The notes under the pieces: model-generated
Database searches by the model: none
Told to the model about the DNA's origin: nothing
What the model saw: only the letters and a program-made list of their open reading frames with translations
Position numbers and translations under genes: made by a program
NCBI GenBank assembly: GCA_002005505.1
Contig: MVGU01000106.1
Location: 575,001-617,500 of the forward strand
From: Botryococcus braunii
Taxonomy: Eukaryota > Chlorophyta > Trebouxiophyceae
DNA length: 42,500 nt
Direction of reading: 5' to 3'
Shown: piece by piece, positions 1-42,500 of the stretch
How positions within the stretch are numbered: the first letter of the stretch is position 1
Layout of the letters: each line of letters opens with the position of its first letter

Positions 1-2034
1 AGCAATATCAACCAAGCCCTGATTGTCAACTACTAGAGGCGCCACACCCGAGCGAGCAGTCCTGTCCATACATTCCTCTTCACAGGCCACATTGCTCTGA
101 TTTTTGGCAAGACCCTCAACATGCGAGAGCGGCTGGCCAACCGCTGACTGGCATTCAATTGCCATTAGAGGTGGGTCAGGCGCTGACGGGACTTCGCCAG
201 GTTCAAGTGAAAGCAAAAGAGCGGCTTGAAGTTCGGCTGCACTCTCCTCATCCAAGTCCATCTCCTCTATATAGCGCTTAGAGTCTTCAACGGGAAAAGT
301 AGGACCTTGCCCAATTTCAGACTGACTTGCAGAACAGCTGGGCCCCAAGGCCCAACCACTGGGAATGGCTCCCAAACTCAACTCTGTCTGCCCTCGGATC
401 GTCATGGATTCATCCATTAACGATACTGGAGGGCCAGCAGCAGACTGGCCAGACGGCCCTCGCTGCTCTTGCACGCCGTCGAACAAAACATCACATGGCC
501 TCGGCGCCTCAACGGAAAGGCCATCATGTCGTCCAGCATCTAGTGATTCTTGCATGGGTCCCTAACACCCCACAGCCATTTTTTTACACTCAAAAACATC
601 ATCATCACGAATGTAGGGAGATCCATCCAAAACAGCAGACCGATGGGCTCCATATCCCCATCCAGTCCGTCTTAATAGGATATATATAAACATGATGAAA
701 CTCCAACAAAAAGGCAATGTCACACACTTGATGACTGACATGCCCTGCTAATGCCTTGTTGTTTAGGATATTGATTACGCATGCGCACAATTGAGTGGCC
801 AGGAGTCAGAGGGGCCCCTTCAGCAATCCAGGGGGCAGATTCCATACCGTAGATGACAAGGGCATGCTCCCAGATGATCGCATAGAGGACGAAGGCGCTG
901 GCGAGAGTAGACGGGGGTGGGACACGCCATCGCCAAGAACTGCCATTACATTGTTAATGAGCTCATTGTAGGACTTGCCTGCCAGCAATGGTGCTAAAGG
1001 ATCCTACGCATATACCACCCATCATTACCACTTGACACAACGCATTCTATATCTCAAACGTAACCACGGAGTTGTGAAATGCACAAATTTCTGTGCCCAC
1101 CATCCTTGCAGATATAGAGCTAATCATTCTAAGATACCTGCACACATTCTGGATACACACATGAGTTCCAAAATGCAACGGGAAACGGCATCAACCATGA
1201 TCGAGTTGCCAGGTGCGATGGAGTTAGAGCAACAGCATACAATTGCACATTTAGTCTGTGTGTCAACAATCCACTCATGCACAGGCTGATATCTGCAAAG
1301 GCAAGCACAGGGACAGAATCGAGCATCAAGCAGTTTCAAACCAAAGAGCAAGTATTGAAAGGATAGGACAAAATGTGTACTTTTGCACACTTGCCTGAGG
1401 GTCTATGATCCACCCGTGCACCAGACTGATATTCAGGAGGTCAAAAATCGCCACTTCCTTTGTAAACTCAAAGGCCTTGATATCATTAAATCTGAGGTTG
1501 ACATCTGCTCCTCTACTTAACTTTGGCAGCAGGGGAATTGCATCTGACACATTCTGTTCTAAATTAGCCATGTATTCTAGATCAGCAGCCTTTTGCCCGA
1601 GGCTCTCAGCACTGTTGGCCACAACAAGCCTGTATGCCACACGCTGTATGAGCTCTTCCTGCAACACAAAGCCCCAAACTTTTGCTCATACAGGGCCTTA
1701 TGGGCTATCTCCAAATCTGGCACACTCTTGAAGAGGCAGTGACTCGCCAAATTATATGATAAATGATCAAGAAATTTCAACGGGGCAAACAAACCAATCA
1801 CTTAGTGGCGTAGGGATAGAAAGCAGAACCATACTTCCCAGATACCACGAGGCGCTACACATATCGTACCTGACCAATTACCTCAGAACCAATTGGCAGT
1901 TCCATATTATTCCGCAACAAGAGTACGTTCGCAATAGCAAGCAGTGGACACGGGCCGTTTGTGTTCTGGAGCACAATGGGGACAGAGCGTCCCCTGAATT
2001 CTATTGTTTTCAGTTTGTAAAATTCTTCTTCCAT
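1..2034 (-). CDS. MINDY-family deubiquitinase (partial, runs off left edge)
   Basis: Lys48-type ubiquitin-chain cysteine peptidase of the MINDY (FAM63) family. Exons on the minus strand: 1870-2034, 1395-1658, 848-1003 and 561-1 (open at the edge); all junctions keep frame, giving 382 visible residues. The start ATG at 2034 gives MEEEFYKLK, right at the beginning of the family domain, and an in-frame stop lies upstream. The catalytic-Cys motif QNTNGPCPLLA is at residues 23-33 (Cys29). Later family blocks are IKAFEFTKEVAIFDLLNISL and HGWIIDPQ (to residue 143), then SYNELINNVM. Exon 4 is a low-complexity acidic linker carrying a UIM-like helix (EESAAELQAALLLSLE, about residue 300). The catalytic-His block was not seen and probably lies beyond position 1. 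Intron 2 uses a GC donor. The exon 4 acceptor (TAG at 562-564) is the weakest junction. Family assignment is firm; linker length is less certain. Confidence 0.9.
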
Positions 2035-2992
2035 GATGAAACTCTCCACACTCCCAGAAAAGCTGTTCACCTCCCACTACTACCAGCCCGTGAGAACGGG
2101 GAGATGTCACAAAGCATGGCCTGGCCAAAGTGCTTCCCAAACTTCAAAGGCAGCCGAATACATCCCCTGTTTCCCAAAAGAGTGAAGGTTTGCACTTAAA
2201 TCAGAGCCAGCTTCCTGCGAATCATGGTACCTTCGTCCACGTTCCCTGGGCAACCATACCATTTAAGTCGATTTGGTCGATAGCCCATCCAAATCCGCTG
2301 CAACCGCAAAGGGCCATCGGTTAGGTCCTAACTAACCCCCTACCACGTGGCTCAAGCATTGTACGGCATGACTCCCGGATCCTCGGATCCTGATTTAGAG
2401 AGGAAAGTGATTTGCAAATTGCTAGTCGCGAGGGCAACACGAGCTGTCGTCCTCCCATATGCCAAAATCAACAGATATCTTTTATAATTCTTAAACTTTA
2501 CGATGGGTACAAGTGCTCAGGATCAGCCGGCGTCTTGGGTATTCGCGGTTGGGTGGCACGTAGGTTGTGAGAGGCTTTTGGAGAGGTAGGCAGATGTCGT
2601 GGAGGAACATTGCATAACTTTAGAAGATTGAAGTGTATTTCTTCCGCGCTGTCGTTAGGGACGTACTCTTGGAAGGTGTCTCTGTGGTTCATACCTGTTG
2701 GTCGGTAAATTGACTGTACGGGTCACGATGGACCCATAGCCTGGTGTTATTGCTTCTTAGTTTCATACTGACCTAGATGTTTGATCACTTTTAGGAACCA
2801 ATTTTAGAATAACCATGGTCTGTGCCGTCCAGATTATTGACCAAAGGCCTCTTTCTGTGCTGTCAGGGGCACAGCAAACTTGATATCTTTTTGACCAGGC
2901 TGGAGGATTACAAAACGTTTTGATATTAGTAGCGTCCTAATGGGAACTTTGTGATTACGGAACACGTTGTTGACCTGAGCTGAGCAAGCCCT
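2035..2992. promoter_or_regulatory. Divergent intergenic region, MINDY gene / channel gene
   Basis: About 0.96 kb between two start codons facing away from each other, so it should hold both promoters and 5' UTRs. The only ORFs here are short and look like chance. No TATA box or other promoter element is clear enough to place. GGATCCTCGGATCC near 2378-2391 is a small direct repeat of a palindromic hexamer. Confidence 0.4.
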
Positions 2993-16606
<13,614 letters not shown>

Positions 16607-16818
16607 ATTTCAAGTGTCGGGTTAGCTGGACTGCGAACTGCAGTGTGCTCTGCATATCTCCTGCCTGCACGAGCCTCGGCCGGCCGCAAGTTCTATTTGA
16701 ACGTTTTGACGGATGTCACTTAACTGCGCAATTCCAGCTGCCTGATTTTAGACCGAAGATCGAAGCAAGTCGTTAAGGGTGAAGGATAATTACCATTTTA
16801 ATGGTCCCGCAGCCACAT

Positions 16819-16823
16819 TGTAA
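16819..16823 (+). terminator. Candidate TGTAA poly(A) signal, channel gene
   Basis: TGTAA lies 213 nt after the channel stop codon. TGTAA is the usual polyadenylation signal of many green algae. The pentamer is common by chance, so this is a candidate only. Confidence 0.3.
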
Positions 16824-17106
16824 TGTTTGTATCTTGTAGACCGAAGGATTTCATAAAGAAATAATTTATCTTAAGAAACGTTGAACCCGGGGCCCCGGGG
16901 CTCTGCAGCTTAATCGGGCAAAAGCCCCAGGAATGTCCTTGCAGGTATTATGATTAGAGGTACTATGATCTGCAATGGTAAACTTCCGCCCGCTCTGTGC
17001 TCACGGGCCGGCCTGGCGCCGGACAGTCCTAGGTTAGTATACTATTCGTATGATAGCTTGCTGTTACAAAGCGCTGCAGATTCACACTGCTTTTTTCTGC
17101 AAATCG

Positions 17107-17529
<423 letters not shown>

Positions 17530-18773
17530 CATATGGAGGATCAGCATACCTTAAAATACCTTATGCGACCTTAAAATACGTTAATACCTACACACGATTG
17601 TCATATAGAGGATCAGCATACCTTAAAAACAGCTACTGCATCTACTTCTGGAAGGAAGTATCGCCTGTTGGTGGTTCTCATAGCCCCTTCAATCCTGTCA
17701 GTTCTCAGGAATCCCGCCATCCGCATGTTTTGTTGCTGACGACGTTGAGGCGCGTCAAAATTCAACCCTGCTTGCGTAATCGCAATTAGTCTTGACACCA
17801 CCAACTTTCGGAAAAGAGCCCGAGCTAAAATATAACTACCTCATTGGATGGCTTCAGCCTTTTACAGCAAAGGTGAAAGAAACCCTGAAGGTCATAGCCA
17901 TGTTGGTCTCACCCCATTTCTGAGGGGTTCCTCGAGTTTGCAGGCTTGAAAGCAACAAGCGGTGTATCCTTCCTGCCGAGTTTTATTTGTTTCCCAGCTC
18001 GTATCTTACGATTGACAATCTTGTTACTTGGGAGCCATTTCCCATGAGAAGTGATACTCTAGCTATAATATAAAAATGGATGAAGATGGAAATGAAAATG
18101 GATGAAAATGAATGACAATGGAATAGGACGTGATGATTGCAATTGACTGTACTATACTTGCCCAGCTTTTCTCTTACGACTGCCGGCGCCCATTTCACAA
18201 TCGTATAGGTAGTGTCTTAAGTTTACTCGTGGATACAAGAGACGTTAAACAACGTGCTGTAGCGAAGCCAGCACGACTCCTAGAATTTTGAACGTGTTCA
18301 TACTTGGCTTATATAGTAAATGAAATGCAGATCCTAAGGAGTATGCGTGCCTTTTGAGATGCTGATCATGAGCGAGTGCAAGCTAATGTCTCCTCGTGAG
18401 AACAAGAAGCACTAGACGTAGTGCAGTATTGGTAACGACAGATAGAATTGGAGCTACAAGCAAGGACAGCATTATATTGACTGATTAGCTGGTGGTGGAT
18501 AGGCAAGGATTTACGTTTCAAGTTGTCCTCAAAACGTCCAGGTGTTGAAGAATAGATCCTTGGGCCCATTTCAATGAAAAGTTGCTTTCTTCTGAAAGAG
18601 CGAATACTACTTAATGAAGGGAGCGGCCTGCAAGGATCAAATATTTGTTTGTTAGTCAAGCTACATATAGCTTCAAGCTAACATAAAGGTAAATGCCTGT
18701 AGATGAGCCAGATCTATATGACTTGAAAGATATGTGATGCATTTGCACGCAAAAAGACGCATACGCACGCTCG

Positions 18774-18786
18774 CACACACACGCGC

Positions 18787-18817
<31 letters not shown>

Positions 18818-18838
18818 TGTGCGCGCGCGCGCGCGCTC
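18774..18838. repeat. Alternating purine-pyrimidine tract (GC)n(GT)n(GC)n
   Basis: CACACACACG, then GC repeats, about 20 bases of GT, then GC repeats again. The continuous alternating purine-pyrimidine pattern with GC ends is the classic Z-DNA-forming type. Confidence 0.85.
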
Positions 18839-19994
18839 TTTAAGACGCTCTTATCGGAGAGGTTCCTCTCGGTTCAAACAGGATCCCCGCGGGGAGTCAA
18901 TGTAAGACCATCTTGCGGATAAGGGGTTACGCAACAGAACACAATGTTGTACATAATGCACCGGTACCATCAGCAATAAGCTACAAAGCTGACTACACTT
19001 GGGCGCCACTCAAAATCATGCCACTCCAATCGAGTTATAGCACAAGGTTGCACCAGGTCAATGTGGACTCGAGACTGTGCAGCACTGCCCAGAGTCTTAC
19101 CCAGAGTGGCATCTCTAATGATCATGAAGTTGACAGGAGACCCACGTGGGTCAAGGAAAGCGTCACGACCCCATTTTGGAAATGTCAACATGGGAGTTTC
19201 GCTTACAATCCGTTTCCAATCCCTTTGGGAACCCTCTGAAACAATTGGTGATTGCTGCAGTCCTAATAAGTCCTATGTAAAGGCTCTGTGCCAGCTAATA
19301 TCGAAACATGATTCCAAACATTATCAATCCCTTGAGAATGTAATGGGACCAGGCAGTGCCCCAAGACGAGCTTATCTCTTGCAAAAGCAAAAGCCTAATG
19401 TATTAATTCGCCTTCTGTGCTAGCAGAAGCAAAAGACCACTGTATCCATTCCCCGAACCTGGATGCACGTGCCTCCACATTGTACAAGCGAGGTTGCAAA
19501 ACCCTTGGAAAAGCAAGGACACACTTAAACGAAAAACCAGATAATGTCCACAAAAATGCATATTTAGCAACTGAATCCGAACGGCTTATGCAGCCTATAT
19601 ACCATTTAATAGAAGCAGGTTGGCCGCAGATACCACACACCCAACACTGATACCCAGGTTTCCGTACATACGTACATCCCAATTTCGGATTCTGTTTTCG
19701 ATTGGGTGGCCCACAAGACGATGGGTGGGTAAATGATCAACACACCCCCACATCGGGGGTGCTGCTGATCTTCTAATCTAATTATAAATATCCTGACTTA
19801 CATCGTTCATATTCTTCCCCTTCTACGGAAGTCGTTTAAGGAATCCCACCTTGTCAAGCTAGGTCTAGGCGGCCCACAGTGAGCCAAGATAGGCCTAGCT
19901 GCCCCACTGTGAGACCATCCTTCCTGATCCATCTTTCTCCACATATTCGGGTTACGCGCATCAACCCCTGCATTTCCCTAGATTGCCTTGTCGC

Positions 19995-19999
19995 TTACA
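19995..19999 (-). terminator. Candidate TGTAA poly(A) signal, aminotransferase gene
   Basis: TGTAA on the minus strand, about 140 nt after the aminotransferase stop codon. Candidate only; see the same pentamer after two other genes. Confidence 0.3.
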
Positions 20000-20138
20000 T
20001 TCTGTGAGAGGATAAAACAGCCTCTCGTCACTGAACACTGCAGGTGTATTGCCATTCACTGTTGAGTGGGGCATCTCGAGTAGGAGGGCGGGTAGAGGAG
20101 GGCTCAGACAGTGTTGGTACTCCATTGTGCAGGATATT

Positions 20139-26602
<6,464 letters not shown>

Positions 26603-27374
26603 TTATGGGCGCACCGTCATGTGTGCAACTGCAGGAGAAAGATGACTTCGTACAGTTGCAGCATCGGCCCCTGCTCTCACTGCCTCGCTGAGGGGGAGTC
26701 TTCGGGCGAGCTCTCCGGCAACGGCAGGTAGGGCTGGACCCATCGCACGCAGTGGTGGGCCAAGGTGATGCCAAGGTTACTTGGAATTGCAACGTATATT
26801 TGCGAAAATACAGTGCCTGAGATATGGTCGTTAACACTGCCCTAACGGCTAGCAACCTCAAACAACTTGCAGTGCTGGATGTTCCTCCCCACAAAGTCGT
26901 GTTTGTTCACGTTGAATCAGTTTGACCCATAATCCAAACGGATTCGCCGCCACAGATCACCATGGTTTTCTACATCCAGAGTTTCGAAGCTGCAACGCAA
27001 CGACACCTGCACCGGCGTAAGCACGTGCGCAGCAGTTCGCAATCAACACGTGACTAGGAAAAATTCAAACGTAGAAAACGTGTCCTTCACACGCCTCTGA
27101 AGACATTCCAGATGTGTACAACATGTACGGTACATGGGATCTGGATATCACAGCGGTTTGAATAGCCGATCGCTTCCGTCATAGTGGATGCCAGGGTTTG
27201 CTTCATAGCTGTGTCATAATTGCTAGGCTTTGCACATGTCTGAAATACGTAGTCGAAGATCATGAAATGTCAGCGCCTCTTGAGATGCCTGCACGTCGTT
27301 TATTACAGCAGACCTTGTTGCGACTCTTGCAATGAGCAACGACCCTTTCGCTTCTTTGTATTTACTCGACCCGT
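26603..27374. promoter_or_regulatory. Divergent intergenic region, aminotransferase / UPF0029 gene
   Basis: About 0.77 kb between the proposed start codons, so it should hold both promoters. Open frames on the minus strand (to 26894) and at 27223-27420 have no recognisable content. No core promoter motif is clear. Confidence 0.4.
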
Positions 27375-31329
<3,955 letters not shown>

Positions 31330-31348
31330 AGTCATGAGAGCGTGCCAG

Positions 31349-31353
31349 TGTAA
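31349..31353 (+). terminator. Candidate TGTAA poly(A) signal, UPF0029 gene
   Basis: TGTAA begins 20 nt after the stop codon, followed by an AT-rich stretch. This fits the green-algal signal TGTAA but would give a very short 3' UTR. Confidence 0.35.
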
Positions 31354-31665
31354 ATATTATTCAGTCATTAAACCAGGTTTGGAAACTCAAGTGAAGCTTG
31401 CCAACATTTACGAATTTGTGAAGACAGGCGGCCCGTTGTACTCCAGGTTATATGTACTCTGAGTTCAACTTCAATTTTGTTGGCTCCAAAGATGACTTTG
31501 TGAACAGCTGTGTGCTTACTTTGCGTATTGGTCTGCTATTAATCCGTGTTTGCAATGCCGCTCTTGAATTTCTGGGGCAGGTCAGTGCGAGTGCACAGCT
31601 TCCCTTCTTCAGCAAGTTGATGTTGCAAACCAAGAAGGCTGTGGCACGCACATGCACGCACTGCG

Positions 31666-31669
<4 letters not shown>

Positions 31670-31737
<68 letters not shown>

Positions 31738-31760
31738 GCACGCACGCACGCACGCCCACA
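31670..31760. repeat. (CA)n(GCAC)n microsatellite
   Basis: About 63 bp of CA followed by GCAC repeats; intergenic. Confidence 0.95.
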
Positions 31761-32168
31761 CGCACGCGCGGACAGACGTCGACGGGGAGGGACGAAGAGG
31801 AAGATATAGAGGCGGGGGACATTGGGGAGGGACAAAGGATCCTTCCATGTCTAGTGCAAATGTGAGGATGGGCCACAGCGGTTGCTCTGCGACGAAGTTT
31901 TGACGCACGCCAATGTTACAACTCAAGAATCTCAGTTCTGAAGCAAGAAGACTGAATAATCTCAGTTTTGAAGCAATACAAGCCACATGTGAGGTGATGT
32001 ACATTATCACCTCGAAACTAGGACCCGGCCTCTGCACAACAATTGCAATTCGAAGCAGGACAAGGACGCTTCCACAATACGCAGTACGCATCATGCACAT
32101 CTTCACAAGGCCGGAAAACCCCAGCCGCCGAGCTCCGGCAACCTACTAGCAACATGTTACAAATTGCT

Positions 32169-32192
32169 TATCATGCCTTATAAGGCATGATA
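32169..32192. repeat. Perfect 24-bp palindrome
   Basis: TATCATGCCTTA joined to its exact complement, with no loop; intergenic. Confidence 0.9.
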
Positions 32193-32430
32193 TTAGCCCG
32201 GGACATTATGTATAAGCAAAGAGCCAGGTGGGGCAACACTGCCCTTGCACTGCTCTGCGTCATTGGTGCTCTAGAATTTTCGAGCGTTCAAGAGGGTCAC
32301 TCGTCCTTCTCACATCACCTGGCATTTAGCCTACTTGGCCTACATAGGCGCCATCACCTAGTGCCCACCAAAGCAGACTCGAGTGCACTCCTATTCGCTC
32401 CGGTTGGATCTAGGCCCATTGGCCCATGGG

Positions 32431-32462
32431 CGGTTACTAATGGCAGCTGCCATTAGTAACCG
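32431..32462. repeat. Perfect 32-bp palindrome
   Basis: CGGTTACTAATGGCAG joined to its exact complement, with no loop. It is preceded immediately by GCCCATTGGCCCATGGGC, another partly self-complementary stretch. Confidence 0.95.
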
Positions 32463-33100
32463 CAGATTTCAACTTGCCCGTAAGCAAATGTCCGCACTGT
32501 TTCACCGAGAGCTCATGTTGGCACGTGGCTATTTCAGATGTCCTATCTGCGCTGCAGTATTGCTTTCACCAGCTGCAGCTGCCCATGGGCATGCAACCGT
32601 CCCACCTTCTTTTGCCAGCATTGCTTATAAAATTGTAAACACACTGGGCCAATGTCACAATTCCAATGTACTGATGTCAACACGGATTACGGAAAGCAGA
32701 AAAGGCTCATCGATACATATACCGCCCCATCAAATGAACCTGTTCTACGGATACTATGCCTGCGATTGCTAGCTGTACAAGTGGTTGTGCTCGTTGGCAC
32801 ATATACGCGTATATACATTACGATACCGAACCCAATAAACTATAAAAACCCAAATAGAAAGGGTTTGTGATAGTTTCTATAGACTCACAGCAGCACTGCT
32901 TTGAGATGCCCGCAGGTCGAGGGCTCTTTTTCATGATCCACTACGTCATCTTTGAGCGCTCCCATACACACTTTCCGAAATAGAACACCAGTGTGCTCTT
33001 GCACACTTTTATCTTGGCAACATAGCCGCACACAAGGTCGTTTAGCCAGGAAAAAATTGGCATAAATGGCTGCGTGGACGTAAACATAGAGAGTGGGGAA

Positions 33101-33330
33101 CTCAGGAACCATGAAGAGTACACACTCTTTTTGGTAAACAATCAGAAACTGAAACAACTGTCCGTGGAAGTCGCAGTACAGCACTAGTAATGCTAGTTCC
33201 GTCCAGGAAAGTCGACCCGAAGATATTCGAGTACTCAGGAACCGTGGAGGATAGACACCCTTCTTGGTAAACACTCAATTACTGAAGCAGCCTCCCTTAA
33301 AGCTGACCTACTGTATCAGTATTGCTGGTT
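33101..33330. repeat. Degenerate tandem duplication, period 133 bp
   Basis: CTCAGGAACCATGAAGAGTA at 33101 and CTCAGGAACCGTGGAGGATA at 33234 begin two diverged copies. Both continue with CACTCTTTTTGGTAAACA or CCCTTCTTGGTAAACA, then CTGAA and a TAGTTCC/TGGTTCC end. Function unknown. Confidence 0.65.
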
Positions 33331-33781
33331 CCAAACAAAATGGTCCTCCTTTGAGGTCGCCTCCTTTCCAGCCGGCAATTGCCTTGCAAGCTTGCAAGAC
33401 GGGGCAAGGAGGAGCTCAAAGTTAAAATTAAATTGAAACCCTTGTAGCGAAGAAGCCCCCCCCTTTAATCATCCCCCCCCTCCACCCCATTCTACCTGAT
33501 TAGGCTCATTATTTTAAGGAACGTTCAGCTTTTTCCAAACCGGAGGAGATAATGCCAGTCCACATTCCCTTTGCCCCCTCCTGCGGTGTGGTGGGGGGGA
33601 CATGTCTTCCCTTCAAAGCAGTCTGGGACAGGATACTTACGCAAAATGCACAGGCCTGTGCACATGTCTGGTGTCAGGGAAATTGCACGGCAGAAGCTGG
33701 TCAACAGACTATGCCTACATGTTGTCCACGGCATTATATACGTCCCAAAAACAAATGCGACGCACCCTCAGCAAAGGAGGA

Positions 33782-38032
<4,251 letters not shown>

Positions 38033-39839
38033 GCTGTCAACTGCAGGAGGAGCAACCCCTTCAGTCTGAGCAAAGCATTTTCCAATAACTTGGAATGTTC
38101 AGCTGTGAAGTAAGGACGTTTGCTGCATATTCCAACGAGGGATCCTCTCGCACAGACCCACGGGACCTTCCTTCGCTTTGGAACAGCGCATGACTTCAAC
38201 AGCCTAGATCAAATATATTTACGCTCTGTTGTTAAAGATAGTAGCAGAGCATGCCGACGAGGAATAAGGACTCCACTCGTAACGGAAACTCACGGAGCCA
38301 CGACTGACCCACTACAATTCATGTCCTCGCGCCGCATCAGTCAAGTACTTGCAAGAGTGTAATTAATTATCATATAAGAGCGTCTGTACTTAAAAGATGA
38401 CAGCAAGATGATACCGAGGGTTGGAGTGTCCCAGTAGCATGCCTGACAAACCCGCACCTTACAAGACCTCCATGGTGCCAGCCGCTACGCGAATAACAGC
38501 AAAACCTTAGCCCAAGATAGTTTTTCCTGGACTAGTATGATGAAAACAATTAATTCCTTTTGCGTCGGCCTTAGACTGTTCGAGATCATTGCCTGAGATC
38601 GCGAGGTCGCGTCGCGTGCATGCGTATCCGTTGCGTAGCTTGGGTGACCAACGCGCGTATGATGGGGACTGTTCCCCTCAAGGGAGTCCCCTTAGGGGCC
38701 AAGATCGACCATCATGCTGTGCGAATGTGAAGAAAGGCACCATCGAGTTCCGAGTGGGGTGTCCAATGGGGGATGAACATATTATCCGATAAGCATCCAG
38801 CAGTCCTTCTCAGTCTTCAATTCCACTAGCTCGTTGGTTTCCTGGAGTTTCCACAAGGCGGACTGCCACGTTGCGAATCTCTACATCCGAATGCTGGAGG
38901 GGATGTAGGTTTTTCACGGAACCTAGGGTGGGACATGAAACGTAGCAATACGGCTGCCTCTTGTGGCAGACTTGTTCTCGTTTGCTGTTGGCGCTTGGGA
39001 CCCGAACATCAGTTAAAGGTGAGTAAAACCTGAGATATAGGCTGACGTGACAAGTAATGTCATTCTTTGCTCACTTAACCAATCAAGCGGGGACCGAACA
39101 TCTGCAGTTGTTGGCAAATGTCACTGAATAGGCTTAACTCTTAATTATAAATGTCACTGATATTGCACTGTGGGCTGTCGGCTGTGGGTGCGTCAAGATC
39201 TTGAAATCATGGGCCGGCCGTACGAATGTCCACCTGTCCCGATGAATTTCCGCCGATCTGCTTCCAAAAGCCACTGTACTATCATATCCCAAGACGAGGG
39301 GTTGACAGGAGCAGCAGGAAAGCCACATTATCCTTCCTTGGACGTTTTTAACATTCCAAAAGCTCTTTTTTATTGTTTTTTGTTGCAATTTGACCTTGTC
39401 GCTTTGAATCCGTTGTGTGTTCCAAGGTTTCCGCTGCGGGGATCCTCGGGAGTCGCCCGGTATCCCCGGACGATGATTCCATTCCTTTTTATTAACCAAA
39501 TATAGTTAATACTCATTTAGACCCCGTTTATTGGAATCTGGCGTGCCCTCTAGGCTTCCAGGGCACGACGCGACCTCTGGAGCCGGGTCAGAGAGTCTAC
39601 AATAAGGTGTCTAAAACACCGTAGTAGTACGAATCATTTACAATTCTGATTGAAATAGATATCGTATGATATAGATTTAGATTATCTGAGATATTGGTGG
39701 ACAGGTGACAGAACTGGTCGTCAAGATGCAAGAGAGAAGGAGCTAGCTGAATCCCGCTGAACAAAGGAAGCATCACTTAAACACTCTTTTTCACTGCAGA
39801 TATAATCAATTTTGAAGAATTCTGATCCTTTTCAAGAAA
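38033..39839. promoter_or_regulatory. Divergent intergenic region, secreted-protein gene / GH1 gene
   Basis: About 1.8 kb between two proposed secretory-protein starts. A 33-codon open stretch on the minus strand (38782-38880) looks mildly protein-like but has no match. A small hairpin occurs near 39543-39566 (TGCCCTCTAGGCTTCCAGGGCA). No other gene is seen. Confidence 0.4.

Positions 39840-42500
<2,661 letters not shown>

Larger units (their letters stand above)
31330..33781. other. Convergent intergenic region, UPF0029 gene / secreted-protein gene
   Basis: About 2.45 kb between facing stop codons. Contents: a candidate poly(A) signal, a (CA)n(GCAC)n tract at 31670-31760, perfect palindromes at 32169-32192 and 32431-32462, and a 133-bp-period degenerate duplication at 33101-33330. 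An open frame at 31452-31865 ends in the CA repeat, has no recognisable domain and is not called. Confidence 0.5.

Noticed and set aside
18913..19239. Possible retroelement-like remnant in the intergenic region
   Set aside because: No reverse transcriptase, integrase or LTR signature could be found in any frame.
31452..31865. Plus-strand ORF starting MYSEFNFNFVGS
   Set aside because: Lies after the UPF0029 stop, has no known domain and ends in a CA repeat; could be spliced 3' UTR.
38782..38880. A 33-codon minus-strand stretch containing WQSALWKLQETNELVELK
   Set aside because: Looks protein-like and follows a TAG acceptor, but there is no partner exon, start or family match; kept only as a note.

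Overview
This is a eukaryotic nuclear window. Its genes are split by many spliceosomal introns with GT-AG borders (one GC-AG), the spacers are long, and microsatellites are very abundant. Rebuilding the exons by hand gives six protein genes. The gene set (an MscS-type channel with an EF-hand, a plant-like MINDY deubiquitinase, an AGXT2/GABA-type aminotransferase, an organelle-type UPF0029/IMPACT protein, a secreted GH1 glucosidase) and TGTAA pentamers 3' of three of the genes suggest a green-lineage alga. That is an inference; no species can be named.

Layout, left to right: (1) 1-2034, minus, MINDY ubiquitin peptidase, cut by the left edge before its His-containing part. (2) 2993-16606, plus, mechanosensitive channel with about 18 exons, six membrane helices and a cytosolic EF-hand. 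(3) 20139-26602, minus, class III PLP aminotransferase with nine exons, complete at the C-terminus. (4) 27375-31329, plus, six-exon UPF0029/IMPACT-family protein with a transit-peptide-like N-terminus. (5) 33782-38032, minus, three-exon model for a secreted Ser/Thr/Ala-rich protein of about 1010 residues with a lysine-rich tail; family not recognised. (6) 39840 to the right edge, plus, secreted GH1 beta-glucosidase, cut after the exon with the acid/base glutamate. Strands alternate strictly, so the window has three head-to-head pairs (spacers about 0.96, 0.77 and 1.8 kb) and two tail-to-tail pairs (3.5 and 2.45 kb). The genes do not form one obvious pathway.

Non-coding DNA is of two kinds. 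The channel gene's introns are rich in perfect palindromes and in foldback structures of 100-260 bp. From about 20 kb onward, introns are dominated by (CT)n, (CA)n, (GT)n and (GA)n tracts, many of them stop-free. Two introns hold decayed copies of their neighbouring exon (GH1 intron 2, aminotransferase intron 5), and aminotransferase intron 3 holds a perfect 45-bp hairpin. No rRNA, tRNA, CRISPR array, intact transposase or reverse transcriptase gene was seen. No convincing new multi-gene system was found; the most novel items are the secreted repeat protein, the hairpin and foldback elements, and the exon copies in introns.
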